DNA of 64,000 bases, from the NCBI GenBank assembly GCA_037157565.1, contig JAZHRO010000063.1, forward strand, positions 87,324,001-87,388,000, written 5' to 3'. A model generated the notes under the pieces. The model made no database searches and was not told the DNA's origin. It was given only the letters and a program-made list of their open reading frames with translations. This stretch comes from Thalassia testudinum (taxonomy: Eukaryota > Streptophyta > Magnoliopsida > Alismatales > Hydrocharitaceae). Of this stretch, positions 48,974-59,135 are shown in pieces (position 1 is the stretch's first letter; every line of letters begins with the position of its first letter). The translations under genes were made by a program, and so were the position numbers.

Positions 48974-50315
48974 TACCCCCATGCTTAACTTTTGCTAGTT
49001 CCCAGCAAAATCTTATGGAAAGATCTAGATCTCTAGACCATGTTTTGATGTTCAGATGCCTGATTTGTGCCATTCTCTAGAAATTAGGTCAGAAAGCCAA
49101 CAATAGGCCTAGAGGTACTCAAGTATCAATCAAGATCCAGACCTAACCAGCTTCAGCCTGAGTCTTCAACGAAAGTTTCTAAGGCCCACAAAAACTACAC
49201 AGAGGCTCGTTGAACCCAGTAGTTAAAGTATCCGTGCGTAGAATGTAACATGTCTACGTTCAGTTTGCCAGTGCATTTTTATAAGAGAGAGATAGAAGGA
49301 TTTTTCATTTGGAGAATTTTCTCTCATCTTTATATTTTTCCCTAGATCCCGCCTCGAATTGGCCCTGAACACGGTCGGTATCAGATTCCTTGTCCCCACT
49401 ATCAATCCTCGAAGGGTCCTTGGCTTTCAATGCTTCAGGATAGCACTGCCCATGGCAGCCCCCAGAACCTTGGCTTTCGACACTTCACGATAGTGCCACC
49501 CATGGCATTTTGTAACTAAATTCAAGCCTTGGCAATCAACATTTCGGGATAATCCCTCCCACGGCACCTGAACCAGCACAAGGTGCTTACATGCCCCCGA
49601 TAGGATATTTAGATATCCTAGGAGACAAGCATCGAGGAGACGACATATTATTATGCTTCTTCGAGGGGAATTTCTCACCTCTCCACGTGGGAACTCGTCC
49701 AATCAACTTATGTTGTCGAGCCACTCCTAAGCTAGATCTTTGAGATGTCTTTTCATAACAGACTACTTTTGGCATGATTTACTTTGTTAAGCACATTAAA
49801 CCAGACTGGTGTGTAATTTTGGGTGCTTTGGTTACCAAGTCCCGCAAACCAAATGGTAGGCAACAAGGCAGAATAATCCCTAAGCCTTAGACCTACTACA
49901 TTAGCCTCGCACTTTCCTCAACTTCTTGAGGACTAATCCAGATCTTAACAAATATGTGAATGTTTAACCCTAAAATAGGCGTAAGAGGCCTAAGATCAGC
50001 ATTCATACTAATCTCCTTGTCTCTGGTACTTTAGGACTTAATCTTCTTTTGATTAGATCTAGAACCTAAGTAAAACCCATGATCATTTACTATGACTATC
50101 ATTTTTCTGATTTTTTCTTCTTTTTGACATTTTGAATTCCCTCCTCTTTTTCCTCCTCAAGAAGGATTTGCAATCAATTCACAAAATTTTCCTCCCTTTT
50201 CTCCATTTTTTTTATTTTTCATTTTTTTAATATTTTGAATATATTTTTTTTTGTGAGAACCCCTTAGAGAATTGAATTTCCATATGTTTACACTTTAACA
50301 CCCCACTATGCCTAA
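48974..50315 (-). other. Internal remnant of E between two polypurine tracts
   Basis: No gene. Three tandem-like units at about 49419-49459, 49468-49510 and 49533-49573 share CTTGGC, CTTCA(G/C)GATA and CCCATGGCA-type sequence. A T-rich stretch precedes the second tract. The block corresponds to the terminal blocks of A, B and D. Confidence 0.6.
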
Positions 50316-50859
50316 CTTCAATCAATAATCCACGTCAACTTAAGTTCACAGTAACATATGAAATATTGCCACAGTGCCTTTGAAGCAAATCAGACATCGC
50401 CCACCCTTCTTAGAATTCCATTTGAGAGTCTGTTCAAGGTCAAAATAGGTTCAGATGGTGACACCAAGGGTACCAAACCTCAAGGAATATTTTTCTATGA
50501 ATTTTAGGAGGTTTAGATGATTTTTATCCTGATCGAAAGCTCTGTAATTCAAGCAGGTCTGAAATTAGGGTTTTAGGTGATGATGCAATTCTCGAAATGC
50601 GTGAAACCCTATTTCTATCTATATGGATCCACTTATTAGATTTTGATGCTCATATGACCTCAGATTAACCCCCATAAAACTCCGTGGTTACTCTACTTTC
50701 ATGATGTGATGTTAAACTGTAGAATTACCTCTAATTTAGTGTTTTTCTCTTAAAATGGATCTGAATGGAATTATGTCTCTAAGGTGATTATGTAGGAGCA
50801 TTTGTCATTAGATTTTTACTAAATAGAGCTAGTTATGGCTGATAATGTTGTTACCATCA

Positions 50860-51755
50860 ACACGTAACCTATTTGCAAGCACCTTCCCAATTATTAGAAA
50901 GATAGAATTAGAAAAGGCGATGGGGCGGAAATCTGAGCACTCCACTGTACCCTATTTTTTTGGTAGCAAGAAAAGTAGGGATTTGTTAATTCTCTCTGTC
51001 CCGTTGTTCCCCTGTTGGAACTATGTCATCACCTACATAACCTCCTAGCCCACCACTGGCAAGAACTCTTTATAAAATAAAATCAAGAAACCATCTGGGC
51101 ATGGAGAGCCTTCAGTAGTAAGGCCCTTCAACGCCCCCACCACTTCTTCACTAAATGGCAAACAAAGTCTATCCCCGTCTTCCCTGTGAACACATAGCAT
51201 ATCAAAAGAGTTCAGGTGCCATTCGCCTCTTAGTCTAGCATAGGTGACATCAAAAAAATAACGGTTTGACAAATTGCACATCCCCTGCACGAATTCTACT
51301 TTATGACCACCATAAGATAGAAATGATAATAAGTTGGCTCTTCTGCGTACACTGGCGAAGCCGTGGAAGAACCTGGTGTTGGAGTCCCCCTTTTCAACCA
51401 TAACTGGCACGAATGCTAACGCCAATCTATCTCTCTATGCAAGTCCTCCTTATAGATAGTTGTCTAGAGCTCTCTTCATTGATGTGTTTCCTTTTCAAAA
51501 AGTGGTCCACTCTCCTCCTTGGCATCCAGCAACTTCAACCCCTCAAGAGCCTCCTTCCTTTTTCGATTCCTAGCAGTCGCAATGGGCAGCTTATACTCAA
51601 ATAAAAGGAGACGTAACCCCTTCAACTTCGCTGCCAAGCACTGGGTAACTGTCCCTTGCAGCTCTTGGGATTCCCACCATGAAGTGACCATCTCCTTGAA
51701 GCCATCCTCATTTAGCCACGATCATTGAAATTTAAAATAGGTATGTGAGTTCATC
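50860..51755 (-). pseudogene. LINE-b region between endonuclease and RT
   Basis: Minus-strand frames 51691-51476 and 51425-51045. The second has KGDSNTRFFHGFASVRRRAN, equivalent to EGDANMKFFHMAMSDRRRVN in LINE-a, then LTTEGSPCPDGFLILFYKE at the RT N terminus (usually EGSPGPDGF). Ends at the TCATC target of element A3 (51751-51755). Confidence 0.85.
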
Positions 51756-52362
51756 TGATGTAAACATGTTTACACTACTTAAGATGTCTATTTATGCATG
51801 TTCTTAAGCATAGGATTGCATTGCATGCTATAAATATTGCATAACATGCATCATCTTGCATTTAGAGTAGATTGAATAAAATGGAGGTTAATTGTCTCCT
51901 TTAATGTTCATGGACAGGGAAAACTTTTTATCGGGGCCTCGGATCGAAGATTCAACCGTATAGATGTGATCAGGGTGACAATTGGAGTTCAACAACTCCA
52001 AGATCACCCTAATCAGGCATCTGTAGCATCAGATGAGATCGACGAACCCTAGAAGATCAAGGGCCAAGATGGTGTGAATCCACACTTCAAATGACAAATC
52101 CAATCTCATGGATGGATTCGGATCGACGATCGTAGCCTAACAGCGTGAAAATCGACTCAATCCGACAACCGTGGCACCATCTACATCTTCCATAAGATGG
52201 ACGGCCAAGATGGTGCCACGTGGCACCATCTTAGCCGTCCAACCAACCCTCAAGACCGTCGTTGCCTCTCCAGAGGAAATCCAATGCACGATCTGTGCCA
52301 TTGGATCTTCATCCAACGGCTGTGGATGTGTGCGCCTGATTTCATCCGTGCGACCATCTCAC

Positions 52363-52425
52363 CGATGCAACACAGCGGGTGAAGGCTTTATCACGAGCGG
52401 GCTACGCGCGTTCGAAACACGAGAA
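52363..52425 (+). promoter_or_regulatory. Decayed tRNA-like module in the A3 5' LTR
   Basis: The B-box-like GCGTTCGAAAC is near 52408-52418, with ATGCAACACAGCGGGTGAAG at 52365-52384 in the A-box place. It is weaker than the A1 and A2 copies. The 3' LTR has the same place at 59743-59805. Confidence 0.4.
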
Positions 52426-52770
52426 GCAGGCGAGCGGTGCGAGCAAGTGGGCGTGATTGACAGCTCGATCGTGATTGGATGGTTGCACGTGCCCAATCCA
52501 CCCCACGCGCTATTGCACGCCCATGCATGATGCTCGATCGTACGCGGGCAGGCACGCGTTGAGGAGCGGGTGAAGGCACGACTTAAGCCGTCCGATCGTG
52601 AGATCGGCTGGACGTGCGTGTGCGTTAAACGCGTGACAAGCGAAGAGGCGCGTGCGTGCCACCCACTACGCCCACGTTCGGACCTTCATCGATGGTTTTG
52701 TACGTAACTAAAGGTCTTGAATTAATGTTTTTAAAATTAGAATGACCAAATTGCCCCGACTCCTTGCAAC

Positions 52771-52777
52771 TATAAAA
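52771..52777 (+). promoter_or_regulatory. LTR TATA box (A3, 5' LTR)
   Basis: TATAAAA in the same context as A1 and A2; the 3' LTR copy is at 60165-60171. Confidence 0.65.
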
Positions 52778-53472
52778 GGAGATCCCCTCCAAATGAAATT
52801 CTCATCCCTTCCTTCTGTTCTCTCCCTCTCCAAAGCTCAAGAGAAGCTTGTCCCACACTCAGGATGCTTCTCACGAGATAAAGTCAATTTTTCATCCCCT
52901 TTTCGGAAGCAGATCCCACGATGACGATGACGTGCTGCCCCATTCCCATTCTTCCTACTTCGTTCTCCTTTGTCCTGCTCCATCCTCCTTCGTCCAGGTG
53001 TCGTCCCATCCGGCTCATCCTCCAAGCGACCGTCGAGGAGGATATCTCTCTCCCCATTCTTTTTAGTGCTTTCTAGAATAAATTTACTACTTTCTAGAGT
53101 AGATTTACTGCTTTCTAGTGTAATCATTTTCCCGCTTTCTAGTGTAATGAACAATCTTTCTGATGATGAAATTCCATGTTCATTCTACATCTTTCTTTTG
53201 ATTTTTGTTTATAATATTCTCTCTCTCTCATACTTTCTCTCTCTTCTATTTAGTGTAAATAGATAGATACTTTCTAGTCAATTAAATTACTTCGTGACAA
53301 ATAAAATAAATGTGAATTTTTTAAATCAAACATCCGCCTCCCTGAGTTCTACCTGGGATTTCTATTCCTGTATAAATTTTATTTGTTGAACATGAGTTCT
53401 TTGCTTCCAAACTACAATGACAAGGTTTTCAAAACCAAATACGTTAGCGAAGCAACCCGATGTTCAACATTT

Positions 53473-53517
53473 TGGCGCCGTTGTCGGGGATTCAACATTT
53501 TGGCACCGTTACCAGGG
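53473..53517 (+). other. Primer-binding site of A3, duplicated
   Basis: The first site TGGCGCCGTTGTCGGGGA (53473-53490) matches tRNA-Asp at 17 of 18 bases. A 28-bp unit made of the last seven LTR bases plus the site (53463-53490) is then repeated at 53491-53518 with a poorer site (TGGCACCGTTACCAGGGA). The 3' LTR ends at the first unit, so the second is an internal duplication. Confidence 0.85.
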
Positions 53518-53518
53518 A

Positions 53519-54681
53519 GGCGATGCTCTTTGATTTTTTCTTCGCGTTTTCTAACTTACAAATCATTTACCTCACTTCTCTCCTTTCTTATTGTGATTGC
53601 AGGTACTCTTTTGAGATGAGCAAAAGTGGTAGATTGGAGTAAAGTGCTGTGGAAGGTTTTGTAAGTTATCCCCTACTTCCCACCCATCAGTTTTCATTCC
53701 ACCAAATAATAACACAAACATCAATCAACCTAGGTGTTCTTATAAACTCTAAGGTTAGATTGTTTGTTGTTTGACATCTACACCCTCCCCAACCCCCACA
53801 TTAAAAAGGAAAAATTTTTAAAAAAAATCTCACAGAGGTACACAACCTCATCTGATTTTCAAACTCAACCGGTAAACCGATCTTTAGAGCCGGTACACAC
53901 ATTCAAACACATAATTGAGTAGAAATCAGATTAGGTAATCACTTGTGTGCCTAATTAAGTGGTGCAACAGGCCAATTGTTTGAGTTGATTGGGCCTCACC
54001 ACTTCAATTAAAATCAACTCATCAAGTAGCTTCCACTTAGGTTCAACTCCTAGGGATTTACCAGGCACACCACATTCTTTTAAGGTTTAAAGGAAAACAT
54101 CTTCACCTGTGCTTTCAAAACCTGATGTGCCAACAAAACTTGTTTCAAAACACCTAAAGTTGAATCCTAAAAGCTACTAAGCAAGATTTGAACTCTAAAA
54201 TTCACCGCATCAAAGGTAATCATACTAGAAAACCACTGATTGTGCATACACACACACATCAATCAATCATTAAGGGCACAACCCAGATAAAGGGCCCATC
54301 ACATTCCAAAGCACATTGAAACCTAGCCCTAAATAAAACAGAGTAGATGTTGACCTTAAGGATTCGACTCACACTTCAGAGCCCAGAACGAGATTATTTT
54401 TGATTAGTCTGTTTCTACTATTCAATCTAATGTCTAGCTAGGGGAGCAGAATCAAACGATCGTGGCTGGGGGGGTACAGTAGGAACCGGAGGTGCAAGTC
54501 GAAGGAAGAACCTTCTCCTTAGTCCCTCCTTCTAACTGGTTGGATTGAACAGACAGAAGTTGATCAAATCGTTCCATTATCTCAAGATGGATTTTGGGAG
54601 TCTGTAGGTCTTTAGGCTAGCCCACTTAAGGATAGGTTTGATTGCTTGTATTGCAGGGCGCCTTTCTTCTTCCCATCTCTC
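53519..54681 (+). other. 5' leader of A3
   Basis: Untranslated, with no gene. Homologous to 29540-30830 of C1. A TTGTATTGCAG near 54644-54654, just before ORFX, resembles a 3' splice site. Confidence 0.5.
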
Positions 54682-56118
54682 ATGAATCCTTCCACATATT
54701 ACATGCATTCCCGCTCTTTCCCTCCTGTTTTGAATTATCCTCAACATGACGATTATTCCGACTCGTACTGTAATCAACCATCAGTTAGTTGGGATAACTC
54801 GGATTGGGGATACAGTTCCAGACCTCCGTGTTCAGGGTCTAACCCTAAACACTTTGATTGTGATTTCTATCCTTCTCAGAGCCACATCAATTATAGATCA
54901 TCATCCATTCATGAATAACCTAATACGATCTACAATCAAGAAGGATACACTGATCTTTACCCATCCTCTGATTACACTGCCTTTAGGTCATCACCATCTT
55001 TTGAACAATCCGAAATGGCCTATTATCAAGAAAGCTATAACGAATCTCAATTCGTTAATTCCCCTGCATTGATCTCAAACCCGCCCAACCCTGAACCAAC
55101 TCATTTGGTTCAGGGTAACCAGGTTCAAGATAAGGTTTTGGCTAACTTGAGGAATATCATACAATCTTTACAAGTTCAGCCAATACCTTGCATTGAAAGA
55201 TTGGAGCCTCTGATTGAAATGATTGATGATTTGAACAAATATTTGTTGGATTGGCTCCAAAATGTTAAGGATAAGAACCCGGGTGAGTTTCTACTTGGGA
55301 AGTTAGCAAAATTGAGGATGAGATTTGTGGTTGCTTTGATTCAATCGTGGGATGATTCCCAAGATGAACTCCCTTCAGGAGAGCCAATGTCAGAACCCGC
55401 TCAAACACCTGTTGGGGGGAACACATGTTACAAGGCTGACCAGATTGAATTAGAGCAACCAATTAGGGATGATCTGATTTCTTCACCTGAGATCCCTAAG
55501 CCAGGGTACGAGGAAACGTATGTCTCCTTGGAGCAGAAAGTGATATATGATTTTGAGACATACATTAATACGGATCTTGATTTCTTTGTTTCTGATGGTG
55601 AAGATTCAATTTGCGAAGTCTCACATGAGTTTAGAGAACATGATTTTTGTGAGACGATTGGGCCTGAGAAATATGAAAGATCATTTGATAGCCCAATAAC
55701 TAAGGAAACTGATCTTATTGGGGCTCACATTACAAATCCAGAATCGCATTTTATGGAGGATTCAATCCAATGCCCTGATTGTCAGTTACACCCCATTGAG
55801 ATTATCGATGATTCTGTTTCTGAGATAATTAGACCCAAGTCAATTCTAATTCAGCCACATCATTTAGACTTGGAGATTTCAGATGGGGTGATTAATATGA
55901 AAGAGGTCCTGGAATTTGATATGCTGAATGAGGAGGATAGGAGCCGGGAAATTTTGATTTGGGCAGCAAGTTCTGTAGGAAGTAGAAGACTGAGTCGAAG
56001 GGTTCCTATTAAGATGAAACCATTAAACCAGGACCCGTACGACATCTGTTCCGAGGATGTCCAACCTAAGCATACATTCAATAATTATCCTTTTGAGCTT
56101 GAATTCTCTGTAACCTGA
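54682..56118 (+). CDS. ORFX of A3: unrecognised element-encoded protein
   Basis: Frame of about 478 codons from ATG 54682 (first in-frame ATG after the splice-like site) to TGA 56116-56118, with one internal stop, TAA at 54916-54918. The 3' 367 codons from 55015 are open. The N-terminal part is rich in Tyr, Ser, Pro and Asp. A central helix-prone segment follows (LANLRNIIQSLQ, EPLIEMIDDLNKYLLDWL, LLGKLAKLRMRFVVALIQS), then a strongly acidic half with CPDCQLHP near 55770. No CCHC knuckle, DTG/DSG protease, RT or integrase motif. It is conserved in A1 (1-536) and C1 (30831-31913). A gag-like or RNA-binding role is a guess. The true start is uncertain. Confidence 0.7.
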
Positions 56119-56385
56119 CTTTTTGGTCTTGGGTTGCATCCTCATAAATCGCAGGCTCGACCCCGCTTGCATACAGATTTTAGGTTTTGGGTAATTTTTA
56201 TCCAGAACTTGAGATATTCTCGATTATGGGGTATGGGTCTGCATCACAATCTGGTCCACATTTGTGGACATCTACGACAAGTCAGAGGATTCTTATGTTT
56301 ATTCTGATTCTGACCTGCACTTGTAAATTCTTTATTTCTCTTCTCAGTATAGTGTGCCTAGCTGAAGGTACTAAATTCAGCACAT
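56119..56385 (+). other. A3 sequence downstream of ORFX, left of solo LTR F
   Basis: Non-coding; matches A1 537-800. It rejoins with 57788 onward when F and one CACAT copy are removed. Confidence 0.7.
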
Positions 56386-56957
56386 TGACGTGCCTTCGTG
56401 CGTGTGTGTTAAGAGGTGTCGTTATAGTTGCACTTGATACGTCAGTTTTAAAAGAAGTAAACGGAGGTGAGTCCGAGTGTCGATCTCAGGGAGGCGTGGA
56501 AATCGGATTTTGTTTACCACTTGTTGTCACGAAAAAGGCGGAGTTTTGCTTGCGAAAGAGACGGTTTTGAAAAGCGAGAGATAGAGAGAGTTTAGGGTTA
56601 GAAAGCTCTTGGTTTTGATCATGCACTTTAAACAGAAATTAAAAAGGCAACTAAATGGAAAATAATTTCATTAAACATGCATTCATAGTTCATGGTTTAC
56701 AATATTAAATACAGGCTTCAACAAAAGTAAATGAAAGCTTAAAAGAGAGAGAGAGAGGTAGAGAGAGAGTGGAGAGCGACGAGGCAGCCACGGCGGTGGA
56801 GGAGGCTTCGTCGGCGGCTCGTCGTCTCCGGCGATTACAAGAGTGCCTAAGACTAGCTAGGAGAGGAGTGGAGTAGTTGCAAGTGGGAGAGGATGCCTTG
56901 AATGGTGGTAGAAGGGGGTTTAAATAGAGTTAAGGGCTTCCTAAAAGAAGAATGTGC

Positions 56958-56984
56958 TTTAGCGACATCCAGAACGTCGCTAAA
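56958..56984 (-). other. TTTAGCGAC hairpin in solo LTR F
   Basis: TTTAGCGAC (56958-56966) and GTCGCTAAA (56976-56984) pair perfectly across nine bases. Same motif as in A1, A2, A3 and C3. Confidence 0.6.
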
Positions 56985-57298
56985 ACCGCTTCCAGATACG
57001 TCGGTGAAGGCCTTCTGCCGCCGGTCAGCCACCCGCCCCTCTCTCTCTTCAGGCGCGATCCGTGGATGTCGAACGAGAGCCCTCCGATTGATGATCGGAC
57101 GGCTGAGATCCTCCCGCGCCTGCGCTAGGATCGCGCTTCGGGCTTGCGTGCGCGCGCGCGTTTCCGCCCGGCGTGCGTGCGCGCGTGGGAGGTGGGGTGC
57201 TGTCGTCGCGCCGCGTGGTGCAATCCTAGCCGCTCGCTTCTGATCGCGCGGCTCAATTTTGCCGCGCCCTTCGCCCGCAAGTGATTTCTGCTCCACGT

Positions 57299-57353
57299 GA
57301 TTTGAACGCGCGTCGCCGTGACGCGGGCGTGCGCGCTAACCGTTGCGCCACGC
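57299..57353 (-). promoter_or_regulatory. tRNA-like A-box/B-box module in solo LTR F
   Basis: On the minus strand TGGCGCAACGGTTAGCGC (57350-57333) is an excellent A box. GCGTTCAAATCAC (57309-57297) is a fair B box. Their order and spacing fit a tRNA gene. Confidence 0.6.
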
Positions 57354-57787
57354 CCGCGCTTTGTCGCAGGCGAGCGAGCGGATCTCGGCCGTTCGATCGA
57401 AGATCAACGGCCGAGATGCGTCCTTGGCTGGCTTGGGGGCGTGCGGGCGGCGGGGGCGGGGTGACGTGGCGCGTTCTAGGCCGTTGATCTCCAGATCAAC
57501 GGTCAGGATTTCTTGGGCCCATTGTGGGAGCTCCGGATGTCGGATTTGGCCGATTTTGAGTCCGTTAGACTCCGTTCGTCGTCCTGAATCCATCCGTGCG
57601 GTCCGATTGCTCATCTGAGGCCTGCTTTGACAAATGCTTTACACAAATGGCCATTAATACAGTTTATAAGCAATCTTGGTACTTGATGCATGCAATGCTC
57701 CTATTCTACTTTATGTTGTGCCTTTTATTCTAAAGATGGGCCATATTCAACCTAATTACTACCCCCTTGCGTGGTGTTATCACACAT

Positions 57788-59115
57788 ATACAGTTCTTTT
57801 TAGTTTCTATCTCGGAGCAGACTTGACATTCATGCAATTCAGGTGCTTTCTACCCTATTCCACTCAGTTTTATGTCTTTTTAATAAAATGAGGACATTGC
57901 ATTAGATAGGCATGGGGGGGGTGGATATTCATCTCTGAATTTATTCGTCAGCTCCGTAGATTTTTTTTATTTTCTTTTATTAAAAAAAATTTGTGGAATT
58001 AGAAAAGAGAACTTTGGTTTAAGAAAATTTTCAATCTTAGAAAATACTACATTATGATTTGAACATAAAGACCCTTTAGGTCTTTGGACTTAATCAACCC
58101 GTGTATCCACTAAAATGTGGATTTGTTTTCTGAGTCCTCGCCAACCTAAATTCTATTTTAATTAGAGTAAACAAGTTTGGGTGATAAGTACACGACTTAT
58201 CAACCCACCCTCTGATTTGAGGGAATTTTGAGTTTTAAGCATATACACACTATCTTGTCACTGACTCATTTTTTGGCAATTCCAACAGAAATTGGGTAGC
58301 TAATGAACCTTCTAGGGTGATATGGTTGCAAGTTATCGTGGGTAACAGCCCATAGGTAGGTTGTCTAGAGCCCAGTCATTGGATCTTTTTCTTTTTGCTG
58401 CCTTTAGGTAAATCTTAGACCAGGAAAGCCACCTACTTAAAAAAAAACATCAAAAAGAAAAGGAGAAAAGAAAAAAAAAAGAAATAAATCACACTTCACC
58501 GCACGAGTATGGCTGGCAAGTTGTCGGTGGTAACAACTCATCGACTGGTTGTCCAGAACCCAGCTCAATAAATATACTGAAAATTCCCAAAACACTTAGG
58601 AAGAACCGGAGAAGTAGAATAAATCGAGGAGATATACACTGGATTTACCCTTGTATTGACCCCATAAAAAAAATATAAAAGTTGTGAGAAAGCAACCGGT
58701 TATAAAGATACACCTTTAGGGAGAATTCTTTTTTAGGTCACCTAGAGGCATAGAAATCCGAAGTCCGTTTTAATTGCCAGTCAACGAGTCTATCACATTC
58801 ACAATAAGATGCGTAGAACTTAGGGTACTTACCAAATCTTGGGTGAGTTGAATAGCCGTAGAAAGCCACTCTTAAACCCTAAAACTTGAAAACCCAAAAA
58901 AAATTAAAAAAGAAGAAAAAGAGAAAATTAAATTTTTCTTTGAATAAGGCGAGGGCTTGAGGCTGTCTACATTTTGGTAGATACTCGGGCACTGTTGTGT
59001 CTTAGAAAGTTTAGATCCTAAGTAAACATTTTCTTAGTGATTGAAAATAACTCAAGCCTAAATAATCCAACCTGATTCTTTTATAAATAGCATATAGCTT
59101 TCGCTAGGGACTAGC
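57788..59115 (+). other. A3 3' non-coding block with internal polypurine tract and repeats
   Basis: Matches A1 800-2126. The second polypurine tract is at 57904-57921 (AGATAGGCATGGGGGGGGTG-type). The roughly 50-bp repeat units lie at 58327-58376 and 58513-58564. No gene. Confidence 0.65.
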
Positions 59116-59135
59116 AAAAGATAGGCATGGGGGTA
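59116..59135 (+). other. 3' polypurine tract of A3
   Basis: AAAAGATAGGCATGGGGGTA abuts the 3' LTR; identical to the A1 tract. Confidence 0.85.

Larger units (their letters stand above)
46304..50859 (-). mobile_element. Element E: deleted LTR retrotransposon, 4.6 kb
   Basis: Perfect ACACG TSDs (46299-46303 and 50860-50864). On the minus strand the 3' LTR is 46304-48973 and the polypurine tract lies at 48974-48993. A 1.3-kb non-coding block follows to about 50315. The right end (about 50316-50859) is only a fragment of the 5' LTR: about 100 bases matching 46666-46765 joined to about 445 bases matching 48530-48973. Primer site, gag and pol are gone. The retained internal part stops beside a second polypurine tract (50298-50315). 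Confidence 0.85.
51756..53469 (+). repeat. 5' LTR of A3 (1714 bp)
   Basis: TGATGTAAACATG to GTTCAACA. It contains the palindrome TGTAAACATGTTTACA (51759-51774), a GATC inverted repeat (about 52302-52320), a decayed A/B-box module (52363-52425), a decayed hairpin (52681-52715) and TATAAAA at 52771-52777. Confidence 0.93.
56386..57782 (-). mobile_element. Solo LTR F (1397 bp), minus strand
   Basis: It is flanked by perfect CACAT TSDs (56381-56385 and 57783-57787). Element A1 lacks it: its sequence runs straight across at about 800. On the minus strand it runs from TGATAACACCACG to GGCACGTCA. It has the A/C LTR layout: ATCAACGG inverted repeats (57479-57502), a strong A/B-box module (57299-57353), and a TTTAGCGAC/GTCGCTAAA hairpin (56958-56984). 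Frames near 56853-57487 are not conserved. Confidence 0.88.
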
